NCBI RefSeq assembly: GCF_021134715.1
Contig: NC_060019.1
Span: 10,616,001-10,680,000 of the forward strand
Length of the DNA: 64,000 nt
Direction: 5' to 3'
Source of the DNA: Daphnia pulex
Lineage: Eukaryota > Arthropoda > Branchiopoda > Diplostraca > Daphniidae
The notes beneath the pieces are model-generated. The model was given only the letters and a program-made list of their open reading frames with translations. It was not told the origin of the DNA and made no database searches. The translations under genes and the position numbers were made by a program. Positions 10,779 to 23,800 of this stretch are shown here, piece by piece (the stretch's first letter is position 1; every line of letters starts with the position of its first letter).

Positions 10779-13700
10779 TTTCCCGACCGTTTCGGAGAAA
10801 GACGTAGAAGAAGAAGTCAGACAGCAAGTTTTTGTGATGGTTCGTTTCAAGTTCACTAGTAGGTTAAAACCACACACACACACACACTGCACACGGCACA
10901 ATCCGGTTTTTAAGAAAAAATTTTGCTTGAGATCACAATGGGGGGAAATCCTGAGCAATCGGAATATTGAGGACCAGCCTTCGTGGTTGCTGCAACACTA
11001 CTATTGCATTGGCGGGCTTGACTGTTGCTTTTGAAACTCTCCAAGCGAACGGTGACGTCACACAGGCTTCATAGACACACGCAGGTATTGCCCCGGGGTT
11101 CCGTTATCTTGCCCATTCTTGTATGTGCTGCTGCCGCTGCTGCTGCTGGTGCTGCTGCCGCTGTTGCTGCCTGGATTTCAATCACGGGGCGGTGGTATTT
11201 ACGGGCTGGCCTTCTTTCCCTTAAGGAGCAAGGTTTTAGGGTGAAGACAATTATCCGAAAAAACCGTGAGACTATACCGCCGCTAATATGCAACTAAACG
11301 TGTATTGCCAAAACACGGAACCTACATTCTCAATCTAACATCCGTTGGCAAAAGAAAAAAAAAAGAGGATATTTATACTGCGGTCAAAAACTTGTCTTAC
11401 TTACGCTCTGCATACTCTTCTAACCGCTATCTATAAAAAAGTGCGTTTAGGGCCCCCTCTTTTACATAAAAACAATGGTCTGGATTGCTACTGAGAAATG
11501 ATAAAAACAATGGTCTGGATTGCTACTGAGAAATGGGACTTTCTAGCAGGGGTTAGTAACTGTTTTGCATTCAAATCTCCATATCCGTGACTGTTACACA
11601 AGCCGGTAGGAATCCCCGAGGAAGACCCCACAGATTCCCACGCTTTATCAGAGTTGCCAACCTTTCACTATATAAAGCGATTAAAACTTGACATTAAGAA
11701 ATCCAATGGGATGGTCACCTCCTTTCTTAATCTCAAAGTGTCGACTGTTACAAAGTCGCTCGAGTAGAGACCGCCGCCAAATTTAAAATTGGTCGGGGTT
11801 GTATCGAATGCGATGATCGGCACGAATCAAATAAACTTGTTTATTAACACTTCATCAAGTTTGGCGTACGTGATTGGAGACACGTCGATGGCAAACCGCG
11901 GCAACAAACCAAGGCTATGCGGGCATCATCCGATATCATCGTGATGTGCCAAAATAAGATTTGGACCGGTTTAAATTATGCATAATAGGGAATCAAAAAG
12001 AGAAGCTATTCTAATATTTTTAAATTCCTAGTTTGATATCGACGGCAAGTCAAAATAAGGAATGTCTATTATAACTTGAACGAGTAATGGTTTACCACAT
12101 CTTGTTTTCTATTGATGTAATACCCAAATAAGAAATGCAAACAAAATCTACACTTGCCATTCATTCGGTTTCTGGCGACATAACCACAAAGTTGAGTTAG
12201 TTCAATATGTAAAGTCTAGAATTTCAAAATATATCGAACTTTCTCAACTTGTGCAATGAAGTGAATGAACCATACATGGCAGCTTAAATGCAAAAGCGTT
12301 GTCAAGTAATTAAGGGGCGTATTGACAGTTATCGATGGAGAAGAAAACAAGGAATCCCATGACGGATTGGAATAACCTGTTGTCAGCCTCACTGCTACCA
12401 ACTCTGATAACTTTAAACACTTTAACAATCGAAATTGATATTAAAAATTGTTCTACCAGAGAAAATAATCAAATTCTTTTTATCTGCCTAAAGTTTGACA
12501 AGAATTTGATTATCTTCTTCACCTAAGCTTATCTTTGTCCTTGCTTCAAACTTACTAAAAGTAAAAAAGACGACCGACGAATAAGACGCATTTCTATATA
12601 GTTACTGTACCAACACATTTCTTTTATAATTTCATACGTGTCTAACTGCTGTACAGTTGCAGGAAAATGTGTCCCGTTGTTAACTTTTCGTTCTTCGGTG
12701 AGAAGGACATATTTTTCCTGCAACATACAGGTACCCGTTTAATTATTATTACTAACCAAATTAAACATAAATAATGTGATTAGTAATAATACAAAAATTC
12801 CCTCAACAATAACACAATTAATATACTAAAAGTATATGTACATTCTAGAATATCATTCAAGTTGCTGCTGCGTTAGAAAGTATGGTATTATTAACGTACG
12901 CCCGGGTGCATTGGAAGTGGGAACCTAATGGTGATTGAACGGGATGGGATGATTGATTATAGTCGATTCTTTGTTCAGACCATTGGATCGTATCCAAAAG
13001 AATCAATCGATTGGACACGATTCATTTTTAATCTGAGTTTCCAGAACAGCCTGTAGGGAAGAAGCATCACGGTCAAAATAGGCGTCTTCCTGACTTGATA
13101 AACAAGGCTTAATGATGAAGACGTGATCCAAGAGCAAGGTGATCAGGATAGACTATCTCTTCCCCTTCCAATATGTTTAAACAAGCCTCCTAGGACTTGA
13201 GTGTATGCATAACATGCTTACAATTCATTGGCCGCAACCCGCAAGGTCACCGTCTAGGTACAAACTTACGAATTTGAAAGGACATGCTTGACAATTGCCG
13301 TTAGTTAGTGATAGGAACTCGCAGCTCCCGCGCAACCCCAAACTTTCTGCACATCACAGTGCTATCCCCAAGCGTCATAATGATTAAGCTATCACAAGCA
13401 TGACCAAGCAAAATTTACGTTGGGTTCATTCCCCAATTCCTGCCTCTCAATGCAAAGCTTCTGAATACAAGCGCAAATTCATCCAATGATTATGCTAAAT
13501 TTCTATTTTAAAAATTTCTTATAAACAAAATACCCTTTACTGAAGGCTACGAAGAAAATCACCTTCAGGCCAAACCACAGCGGGTGCGAAAAATCGTACA
13601 TCTTCTTTTATTATTTGTATTGAAATGTTTCGAATGTCAGTATATATTCAAATGTCAAAAGAGTATATACTACATTTATTGCAGTTCAAGGATGGACTAA

Positions 13701-13862
13701 ACTAAAATTTCTTAATTTTTGTAAAGGTGGTCTACAGAAGAAGAACTTTGGTAGTTGACTTGTTTATGAGATTCTATCAAAATATAAAGGAGTTTGTAAA
13801 GATCGCGTCATTTCAAAATAGTAAAACGATTAGCTTTTAGATACGAAAGCTGGACAACACGT
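10779..13862. other. intergenic region between the STELLO-like and MFSD6-like genes
   Basis: No gene supported. It holds the 5' flank of the STELLO-like gene, an AC microsatellite near 10870-10886, a GCN/CTG-type triplet-rich stretch at about 11128-11170, and an exact 35-bp tandem duplication at 11466-11535. The short open frames here lack similarity and splice context. Confidence 0.5.
11466..11535. repeat. exact 35-bp tandem duplication, two copies
   Basis: Positions 11466-11500 and 11501-11535 are identical (starting ATAAAAACAATGGTCTGG). Two perfect copies and no others suggest a very recent slippage or repair event. Confidence 0.9.
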
Positions 13863-16505
13863 TCAATTAGAATGAGTATTTCCAGTAACTAACGATCCGT
13901 AATTCGATAAAACTCTTCCGCCGTTTGAAAAATCTACAACAATTTAAAATAACAATTAGGTTTTCCTTGTTCAAACTAAAAGCACTGGTCTTTTGAACGC
14001 GGAGGAATACTCATTCTTAATCACAAGAATGAACTTGCAATTCGACGCAAACATGACACACGAATGCAAGCTAAAAAAAACTTCCCATAAACCATGCGGT
14101 AATTACTCCGTACCTTTAACTGAATTCTCATGCTCTTTGTCATCCATCGAATCTTTTTTAAAAGTAAAAATACAAGTCACAAATCGATATGCATGCTTTT
14201 AGAAAAACAAGATAACTTACGTTTAGTGTCCGAAGATTTCCTTTTGTTGAAGTCCATGGCAAAATGACTTAATGAGTAAATGGCTCCGTAGACTAAGGCA
14301 TAGATTCCAAATGAACGGAACATAATAGCGCCTCCATAACTTTCATAGATGAACCCACCAAACAAGCTGCCAATCGAAGTACCTGACCAAGAAATATAGA
14401 AATTTACAAAAATGTCTGGATAACATTACCGTTAATAGTTACCTATTCCTTCAAATAGCGCACCAAATATCCCCTGAAGTGTACTGGTAGCTTCAGGTGG
14501 CGCGATCAAATTCGCATATGATGCCATCTTGTAGAAGTATATGTAAAGTCTTAGGAATTTATTCAAAAGAAGTTGGACGAAAAAGAGTGGAATACGTACC
14601 GTGGACCAATATACACCTAACGTTAATCCATTTAGTAAATCAATAGGCAACGTGTACCAGGGATTGACCAGATACGAGTAGGCTAAAAGTCGAATGCCCA
14701 TGACTAATAAGATCATCGTCATTGTATGAACGTGACCAAATTTTTTCAAAATTCTTCCTTCATTAAAAAGTAAATTATCATAACAATGTGAAATTGAACT
14801 CTACTACACCAAGTAAACAACCTGATAAAAAGAGAAAGGGAGCCTCCCCGAGAAAGCACTGGACACCCATGGCTAACCCTTGTAGTAACTTGATCCACTG
14901 CAACGAATCACAACCTTGAGCAGATGCCAAGTCCTCTAAAAACCTGGTGAAATTAGATATATCCGTAGCTTGCATTCTTGAACTTGGGATAGGAAAATTG
15001 GTACTTACCATAACTGAAATTGCCATACTATTCCGATACATATGCCAAAAGTGATGCAACTAAACAGGAAAAGCACAACTCTGACATTTTTGAAGAGAAT
15101 AAGAATTTTTTTGATTTGATAAGGCTCTTGGTGGTAGTCAACCTTGAGGTTAAAATATTCAGATGAAGGTTAAATAATTAGTTTTAAAGGAATTTTTAAA
15201 AGGATACACGTGCAAACCTTGATTTTGATAACGGATACGGCATTTATGGCAAGAATAATGACAACCAAATAGAAGCTGGGTGTATAATCTTTTTGAAGCT
15301 GCCCAGCACTTGCGAGATCAATCAAGTACCCAGCGATAATCGCCATAAGTCCCCATCCGACAGCTCCCCACAACCTTTGCGCTCCCTACAAAGCAAGGAA
15401 AGATTACTTCAACACATTTTGTCTTAATCAGGATATCTTTAACTATACTTACATAGTTGTGAGGCTTGTCTCCTATGATAAAAAATAAGAATTTTCATAA
15501 ATATGTAAATATTATTGAGAATATATATTATTAAGAATGTATACAATACCCAGAAGATTGAAGCAAATTGCATCAGAAAGACAGACAACTACAGCTTGTG
15601 CTGCCCATGCACCAGCCATTAGAAAAAATAGCAATTGGAATTGAATGGTTTTATAATACGGTTCAGCTATCTGTTCAATGATAGCATTCTGAATGTAATC
15701 CATGACTGTTGAACTGTTGCAATCAACAGAACACTTGATACCTGATGCTCCATTACATTGTGGGTTTTCTATGTCAGTTCCATTGAAATAAATATGTTTG
15801 ACAGGGAAATATAGACAAGTTTGTTCAAAAGTACTATCACTAATATTAGAATATGTTGTCATCTCTATATGAGTTTGATTGGAAAAACAACTTTCACTTA
15901 TGTTCCCATCATTGCAAATTTGTTCCAGAAATGAATAGTTGGGGTCATAACACACTAGCTTACACTCCATAATTTCTTTGCCCTGAAACTCCATTTCGAT
16001 TTTATCTAAGGCACAGCCATCAGTAACATTACATGTTTTCAAACGAGTTTCCCCACTGTTACACTCCAAGTCCATGAAAGCATCAGTGGTATGTGCAGGT
16101 ATGAAAGCAATACAGCCAAAGAAGATGGCAGTAAAAATAATGGATAAAATAAATATTAATTTCCCCTTTTTAAATTTGTCAGCCAAAGCCCCGAAAGATG
16201 GTTTCGCTATCAGTCCCACAAAAGGAAAGATAGCATACCTGTACATAAAATATAACAACATTAAACATACAATTTGTTACTTGATTGATCACTATTACAT
16301 TATTCCAACACCAGAAGAGGGGATTCCAAGTTGTTTAGCATATGTTGGAATATATGGCATTAAGGGAGCAGTTCCTGAAAATAAAAATTCATCAAGTAAT
16401 AAGAGTTAGATACGGGTAACAACTCTAAATGAAATTACCGGCATTAAAAAGGAAATAATGCGACTTAATCGGCAACAATTTTCGATTTATTTTTACGTCC
16501 AACAT
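13863..16505 (-). CDS. major facilitator superfamily protein, MFSD6-like
   Basis: Eleven coding exons on the minus strand join in phase: 16505-16439, 16374-16299, 16238-15550, 15472-15453, 15385-15218, 15142-15009, 14943-14822, 14757-14600, 14527-14443, 14382-14221, 13933-13863 (583 aa). The N-terminus (PIKSHYFLFNAGTAPLMP, then FPFVGLIAKPSFGALADK) is the typical MFSD6 start of a 12-helix transporter. Later hallmarks are GAQRLWGAVGWG, GLAMGVQCFLGEAPFLFLSG and LPIDLLNGLTLGVYWS, all close to MFSD6 proteins. The long loop after helix 2 (exon 3) is Cys-rich with several N-glycosylation sites, so it should face the outside or lumen. Exon 4 is a 20-nt microexon. The final short exon (ending SLVTGNTHSN) is inferred from phase only. 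The substrate is unknown. Transcribed divergently from the cyclin G gene. Confidence 0.88.
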
Positions 16506-18944
16506 TTTCGTTTCACTTTCAAACAATACCTCCCTCTCCCGACTCGTCGTATAGTCTGCTAAGCAATGTTGCCGCTTTTATTCTAGTCACCAACTTGATG
16601 CCTAAGGGCAATGATCGTATAGATTATTCCGACATTTGAATCGTCTGATCAGTCTGATGTTTGATGGACAAATCTTGATAAATCTTTTGTTAAGATTTAT
16701 TATCTGTTGATCAACAGGTTAAAGAGTGCAGGTCGTTGAGTTTAGGATGCATACGTTGAGATACGATTACCTTCAATCCTTCAATGCAAGTCAAAAGATC
16801 CTTGTAGACCATTATTTATTTATTTAACTGTCAGTTTCAGTAAAGACGTAATTTCAAAGTTAACGTTTGAAATCATCGTACAAAGTTTATCTCGTATTGC
16901 GGCATCCGTTCGTTTTTCATCCTGTAACTGAAGAATTAGTTACAAGTATCTCCTGCACACGGGTTCATCAGGATGACGAAAGCTTATAAGAAATTCTATG
17001 CTAAAACGTCTCAAGTTATCTCATATCAGAAAGCCGAAGCGAAAAACTTTCATCGCGCGTACCAGGAAAGCGATATGCTGTTTCAAATAGGTCTATAAGT
17101 CGATCAAGTTTCCGACGAGTTGAATCATGTACTGGTCACTTTGCGTCCCGTCTGGACAAGAAATAGTCTAGAAAAAGATTATCACGGAGAGACCAAATAC
17201 GGTCGGCAGGTCATGGCATCGTACGAGCTGATCACGCAATAAAACTCCGTCATACAATTTTATGACTTTATTTTTTGGTAATCCGGCATTAAGAATATCA
17301 CAACATCATTTGGATAATCCAACAGACGTGCGAAAGCATACATTAAATAGGCGTAGCCGCGTAGGATTTAAGCGAACAAAGAGAAATCTTTTTATGATGT
17401 AATGCGTATTGCGTAGATAGGAAGTGTAAATATCACGTGATCGTAAATCACGTGCACAGAACTGAATTCAGAGTTTAAACGATCGTCTAGTGATCCTTGT
17501 TCCGTTTAGAGCAAATGTCCTCGACCGACTCAGAGTTTTGCCAACGGTAGTGTTCCACTGTCTCCATAGCAACAAGAAAACATTTAAAGAGCTACACCAA
17601 TAAACAAATGACGGCGGCCATATGCAGCGCTTTTTTAGTCACGAAAAAGTTATTTGTTTTGGGATAGTATTGATGTATTGCAAGAAAAAAGCTAGTTGTG
17701 TTGAATGGTGCTCGTGCTCTATATAAGGGAAACTTACCATTAACAGCTAGGCCAAGCACTTTCAATTTCCATTTGAATTGAAAGTAGTCCAGCCTTCCGT
17801 TACGTTTTGGGGGCCCTTCGTGACGTCACGATATCATCATCGTTGTTTATAGGGCGTACACAAACCAGGCGAAAAACGCCTTGTTCGCCAAATTTTATCT
17901 GAATTAAAGATCCTTAAACTCAATACGATATACTACTATACGTTCTTATGGTTTTCTTTTTACGGTACGTCCCTGTTTTCACCTTAAAAAAAAGAAAAAA
18001 AAAGGATTTTTAGGTCAGTGCCGCGCAATAGCGTGTATTCCTACGCTCGGTTTAAACTGCGAAATAAGTTTTGAGGGTTTTAATTAAAACTACTTTGTGA
18101 CACACATTTCAATGAAACGGTATCAAAATGCATTGGAAAGACAATAAAACGTATTTAAATGAATGCAACGGTTTCAGTAGACAAAAAATTCACAAAATAA
18201 CAGGAACTAGCCCAACTACGCGTAGTTGAAAGCGACACTTGGTAGACGATCAGCTGGCTCTTTGTTGCCTGCCTTGATAGGCCAAAAGCCCAAACAGAAT
18301 TTGTAATGGAGTGGTAAGGAAAAGTCCGTTAAATCGTCACTACAATCTCAAACAAAGGTATAAACTAAAAACTTTGCTCATTTGTTCTCCCAACCCTTTG
18401 CGCTTATGTAATTTTTGTCTCTTTACCTCTACTTCATAAATTTGCATAAATAGCTTTTTAAAAAAGAAAAAGAAAAAAACATCTCGAAAGTTCCCGATTG
18501 GCACATAGACAGATTGGGGGGAGAGGGGCAAGTCCAGACAAGTTCAGCCCGCGTAAATTTTCCTAAATAAAAGAGGCAGCAACCTCTAGCATTCAGTCTC
18601 ATCCCAACTTAGAGATCTTTCAGAGCCACTCTCAAATTCTATCTAGAGACATTTATTTAATTGACTATCTGAATCTATAATTTTATTTTGCATCAGTTTT
18701 GAGAAGTTATTTATCTCTTCATTTATTTGTCAACTTATATCACCCGTTCGCAAGATTCTGTGAATCCGTTGTCTAGTTTTAAAACGCAATACGCCAAAAA
18801 ATCTTCTGAGTCAGCAAAATTTCAAGGAGTTTTGTGTGTATAATTAACCTTGAAAACTGCTACTATATCCAGCCCTCTACCCAATTGCTGGGAGTGTGGT
18901 AAGGTGCTGCAAGCGGTGCAACTTGAGACGAGCAGTACTGCAGA
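16506..18944. other. intergenic/regulatory gap between divergent MFSD6-like and cyclin G genes
   Basis: No coding region seen. A perfect palindromic CRE (TGACGTCA) lies at 17821-17828. A TATA-like CTAAATAAAAG at about 18563 is followed some 30 bp later by an arthropod initiator (ATTCAGTC, about 18590), a plausible start site for cyclin G with a 350-nt 5' UTR. Confidence 0.4.
17821..17828. promoter_or_regulatory. consensus cAMP-response element (CRE) palindrome
   Basis: The sequence reads TGACGTCA, the full 8-bp CREB/ATF site, between two divergent genes. It is about 1.1 kb from the cyclin G start codon and 1.3 kb from the MFSD6-like start. Function is inferred from the motif only. Confidence 0.4.
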
Positions 18945-20300
18945 ATGGAAGTCCCAATGGATGTAGCTGGGGGCAAAAGTTCTTGTCCCGATGTATCAAC
19001 ACTGGTGCAGAGTCTACAACAAGCCTTGGCCCTTGAAGCTAAGTTCCAACCAAAGCTTCAACTTCCGTCAACAGCCAGCAATACAGGAGTAAGTGTTTAG
19101 TAATGCTACTACCATTATGAATCCCAACTAATTTGCTGTTTGTGTTTTAGGAAAGCGGTGAAATTACATGTGCAATGAGGGATGGAGCTGCTCATGTTCT
19201 TCGCTGCTTGAAGGTCTGGTATGATCTTCCTTCTGCAGTTCTTCTGGATGCTCTCAACATGATGGACAGGTTCATGAGCCGCATGAAAGCACGCCCTAAA
19301 CACCTCTCATGCATAGCAATCAGCTCCTTCCATCTAGCAGCTTGCCAATGGGTGGAGAGGGTTAAACAGAACAACAATGAGGCATCTTCCATTCAGAGTC
19401 CATTGCAGGTATTTTGACAGTTTTTATTGACTATAGTATTCAGGTTGTCTAATAAATTTTAATTTATAGGTTGTTCCTGAACCACAAGATCTGGTAACAA
19501 TATCTCAATGTAAATGTACTGCCGGAGACATCAACCGGATGGAAAAAATTGTCGAAGCCAAGTTAGCTTGTTTACCCCAAGAAGAACCGGTCACGACCTT
19601 AACATTCCTCAACCTGTATCACTCACTTCTCTCGACGACTTTACCTGCCGTTCTTCAGCCAGACCTACTGATCCTTTCATGCAAGCTGGAGACTATTTGC
19701 TGTGACGCAAATTATGCTGCCTTTCCCTCATCACTTTTGGCTTTCGCCCTGCTGTTTGTCGAAATGAAGTGTCACCAGCCGGCCATCGAGGTTATTATCA
19801 GAGACGTTTTACTAGAACTTCAGAGACTTGTTCAGGTATTTAGTGGTTGTGTTAGTGTGTCGATTCCAATTTTATAATGCTGATATTTTTACCTCTAGGT
19901 CAAAGATGACAAGTTGAAGGAGTGTATTAGAATGGTCACTTCGGTAATGGCACCTTACGATGGCTATGCCCAAAGTAATCCGTCTCATCGTCAACGACTT
20001 ACCTGGAAATTGTCCAGGCGTACTTTAAAGCAGTTACGGCCAACCGAAAAATTAGTTAATGTTTTACCCACAATCGAGGAAAACCGCCAATTTGGACAGG
20101 TGCAAAAACGAAGTCGCCGTTCACGTCTTACTCCGCACAAGATGCGACCTGTCTCCCCGGGCGCGGTCTTGTCCTCTCTGCCTCTGCCCTTCCCGACCAA
20201 AGAAGATTTGACGTCTTTCTTCGACAATTTCGTTGCGGCTTCACCTTATTCATTTAGATTCCTTTACGGTCTTGAGGAAGAAAGTCCTTCTACTGCTTGA
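18945..20300 (+). CDS. CycG: cyclin G-type cyclin
   Basis: Four coding exons, 18945-19088, 19151-19408, 19470-19835 and 19899-20300, give 389 aa, each junction keeping phase 0. The cyclin box (about residues 50-170) contains VLLDALNMMDRFMSRMK, KPKHLSC-like RPKHLSCIAISSFHLAA and the cyclin G signature DLVTISQCKCTAGDINRMEK. These match vertebrate CCNG1/CCNG2 and Drosophila CycG. The second cyclin fold continues to about residue 255. The C-terminal tail is basic, then Ser/Pro-rich, and has no PEST-like family motif that I recognise. Cyclin G proteins work with CDKs, PP2A B' subunits and the DNA damage/growth response, partly in the nucleus; that role is family knowledge. The ATG was chosen as the first in frame. 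A polyadenylation signal (AATAAA) lies near 20737. Confidence 0.88.
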
Positions 20301-20807
20301 ATGGGGAAATTCCAGCAACGTTTGCAAATATTCTTCCTCTTAAAAAAATTTACAACACAATTATTAGATGTATTTTGTTTATCTTCTCGAAGCGGCTTTC
20401 TCTTCTGAAAGGAAAAAAGTTCAACAATTGCCTTGTAGATACTGTAGATAAATAACTGCCATTCTGAATTTTAAGGGATTTGAAAACGCAAGATTGTCAT
20501 TCACTTTAGTCTAAAAGAACTTTTCAAATCTTGCAACCACTCGGCATGGAGTTTTGCCAATTTTCGAAAGAACTTGCGAATGTTGGTAACCTGAATCAAT
20601 TCGTCAACTTTAATATTTCTATCAGTGATTTATTTATTGTATTATTTCTACGTTTGTTCGTAACGAGTCTCAATTTTTTTTTGCTTGTCCCCTTATTCCC
20701 TACTTCGTCGTTCATGAAAGAAATGGAACAAAAACAATAAAAAAGTACAAAATTGTCAAACTGACCAATTATATTCAGTTTTCATTTCATTAATATTTAG
20801 AAAATAT

Positions 20808-23800
20808 TTATTTTCCGCCCTTCAATTTCTTGGTACGTGGTTCATCAGTTTTAGAAATTTCAATTGCATCAACAGACAATCCTGCAATCTATAGTCAACA
20901 AATTTCTTTACATCCAACTTTTCTCGTATAATTAATTTAAAAAAAAAACTTACCTTTGGATGAACTAAATGAACTGCTATTTTCTGATGTTGCACATACT
21001 TAGAGTCAAGGCTCACTTGAACCACTACACGGTCAAACGTTCGAATGGTTACATTCCCGCAAGTTTGAGAAGGCTCCTATAATTTGAAATCATTAGTAAA
21101 TTAAGTGTTAATAAGAAAACAAAAACAATTAATTACCTCAGGATTGTAGACAAAATCAAGCTTCGAATCCCCATCATTCCCTTTAAGGTAGATGGAACCT
21201 TCCAATCCATATTTCGGAATAAGCACTTGGAGAGCATTTTGACGAACAAAGAGGACATATGCATCTTCATCTTGGACACGATGACGGAAGAACAGGTGTG
21301 TGTGCAGGGCAACCGATGAACGCTGCGCATATTGCGACATTTTGTGCCGATAATTAAGATTATTACACAGTTGTTGAGCGCATTTTCGGTTAAGTAATTC
21401 GGTGTATGTCACGTCCGCACCAACTGCTACAGCCAAGAGTCGATGAACCAACAAATCTGCATACCTAAATAATAATATCTATATTTAAATGTAACAGGTT
21501 TACTTGTGAATCGAACAAACCTTCGAATAGGGGATGTGAAATGAGTGTAGATTGGAGCAGCCAAACCGTAATGATAGAAATCTACTTGAGCAACTGTTCC
21601 ACTGCTAAAATAAACTGCTTGCATCATACAGCGGGTTGCCAAAATACGAAGCATAGTGTTCATGTACACATTATTTGGTTTAACAGCTGCGTCCAAGGAA
21701 GCGGCCAATGCTTTGTTGCTGCTTACATCTAACGTAAAGCCCTGCCAAGAGATTAAATTTAGAATTACAGATATGTGGTTTACTTGTCATTAATAAAAGA
21801 ATGCGAAATCCCACCTGTGTCTTGCCTGCTTTCAAAAAAGGTTCAAAATTTGATGCAGGGGGTACCGGATGACGACGGAGAACAGCGCACTCGGGGAAGT
21901 GCTTGAAAATGTGATCAGCCACTGAAATATTAGCCAACAACATGAACTCTTCTACCATACTATTGGTGTCCAGCATTGGTTTTGAAATTACATCAATAGG
22001 GTCGTTTGTCTCAGTGCTGACCTCAAACCTAATCTCAGGGCTTGATAACTGCAACGCACTTAAATAAATTTAAGGTTAAACAACAAGAACTGTTGCGTCA
22101 TTCCAACACTTTCTTTGTACATACCCTTTGTCCATACGGTTTTTCTTCAATATTTTAGCCAATTTATTTAACCCACGAAGGCTTTTGGCCAATTCATTTT
22201 GTTGAAGTGAATCATCAATGTTGCACTGAGCTTCCGCATAGGTGAAAGCTCGACGAGATCGTATCACACTTTTCGTAAAACGAGTTTTTTGAATTTCAGC
22301 ATCTGCAGTCACTTGCCAAATAACAGAAAATGCGAGTCGTTCTTGATCCGGCCTCAAAGAACAGAGATTTGAACTTAAAAGTTCAGGGACCATGTCGATA
22401 CGGCGGTCAACAAGGTAAACGGTTGTTCCTCTGCCAAAGTAATACACATGAAAATATAGCTGACAGTATTTCCACATGAAATGCAATACCTGTTGGCAGC
22501 TTCTTTATCAAGTGCAGTATCTGGCCTGACGAAATGTGAAACATCCGCAATATGAACTCCAATTTCATATAGATTCGGTGACAATTCTCTGAAATGGAGA
22601 GCGTCGTCGATATCTGTACACCCCGGTGGATCAACACTGCAAATATCTAAGTGGCGCAAGTCTTCGCGACGTTTCACTTCCTCTTCCGTTATCATCCATG
22701 GCATCGTAGGCAAACAAGCCAACACTGTTTCTGGGAAGCTATGGTGCGGCACATCTAGATAACGAAATAATCGAATAATGACGTTCACAAGGATCTAGTT
22801 TAGATTATGAAAAGAAGAGTAACAGTAACAATTACCATGCTCCAACAAAAGAACCTAGAGAAAAAAAGAAATGAAACCAGCTTAGAATAAGAAAAATTTG
22901 CAAATCCCGTATAAATTGTCACCTCATTTTCAGTGTCTTTGTCGCCGATGTTACCCAAAGCACGAACGAAATGACCGAGTGGATATCTTGAAGTACGAGG
23001 CCATGAATCGATCGCAACTATTATTTTTTGCGTAGACAACGTTACAGCTTGGCGAGTTTCAATGCGAATTTTCGGAATTTTCCTTTCAGCCGGAACGAAA
23101 AGGTGGCGAGTCCCTTCTGGAAGAACACTGGGAAGCAATATTCCGCAATATTGGCGCCATTTACGACGAATAATTCCAACGATTTTACCTATAAATTAAA
23201 CAGTCAAATAACTGATAAGAAAAAGCGAATGAGTGGAAATCTACTCTGCTAACCAGTTGGTTGGCGATCCTTGCTTTTCGTGCTATCAATCAATAATTTT
23301 TCTTCTTTCTCAATTTCATCACCTATAAAGTAAAAATTAATAAGGCAAATGAAATTGCGCATATTCTCGAAATGTATGTTACCAGGATCTTGCTCTTCTT
23401 GATCCTCCAAAACGATGCCGCTAGGGGATGTCCATTTGTCCTCTTAATAAAATATTATAAATCTGTTGAAGCAAATAAATTATTGATAAATCATACCCGG
23501 TAGCAATTCAACAGCGACAACATCACCGTCAACTGCGCGATTCAAACTGGCATGGCCTTGCAAGAGAATGGATTTATCTTGTCCTTCAACACTAACAGTT
23601 CCTTCCAAAAAATTTTCTCTGATGAGGGAAAGAAAAAGTGTTAAAGATTGTAGCATATATGTATATGTACCAGGCGAAATCACCTTGAAGAGTGGAAAAC
23701 CCCTTGGAGTAGCTTTCCAGATTTAATTCCCGACATAATTCTGGTGGGAGCTAAATGCTCGGGATACAATGGTTCACGATTTTCGTTATTACTTTCGGAA

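Noticed and set aside
11025-11297. Frame with a poly-Ala run (AAAAAAGAAAAVAAW)
   Set aside because: Caused by a GCN/CTG triplet repeat just upstream of the STELLO-like gene; open on both strands and with no other coding sign.
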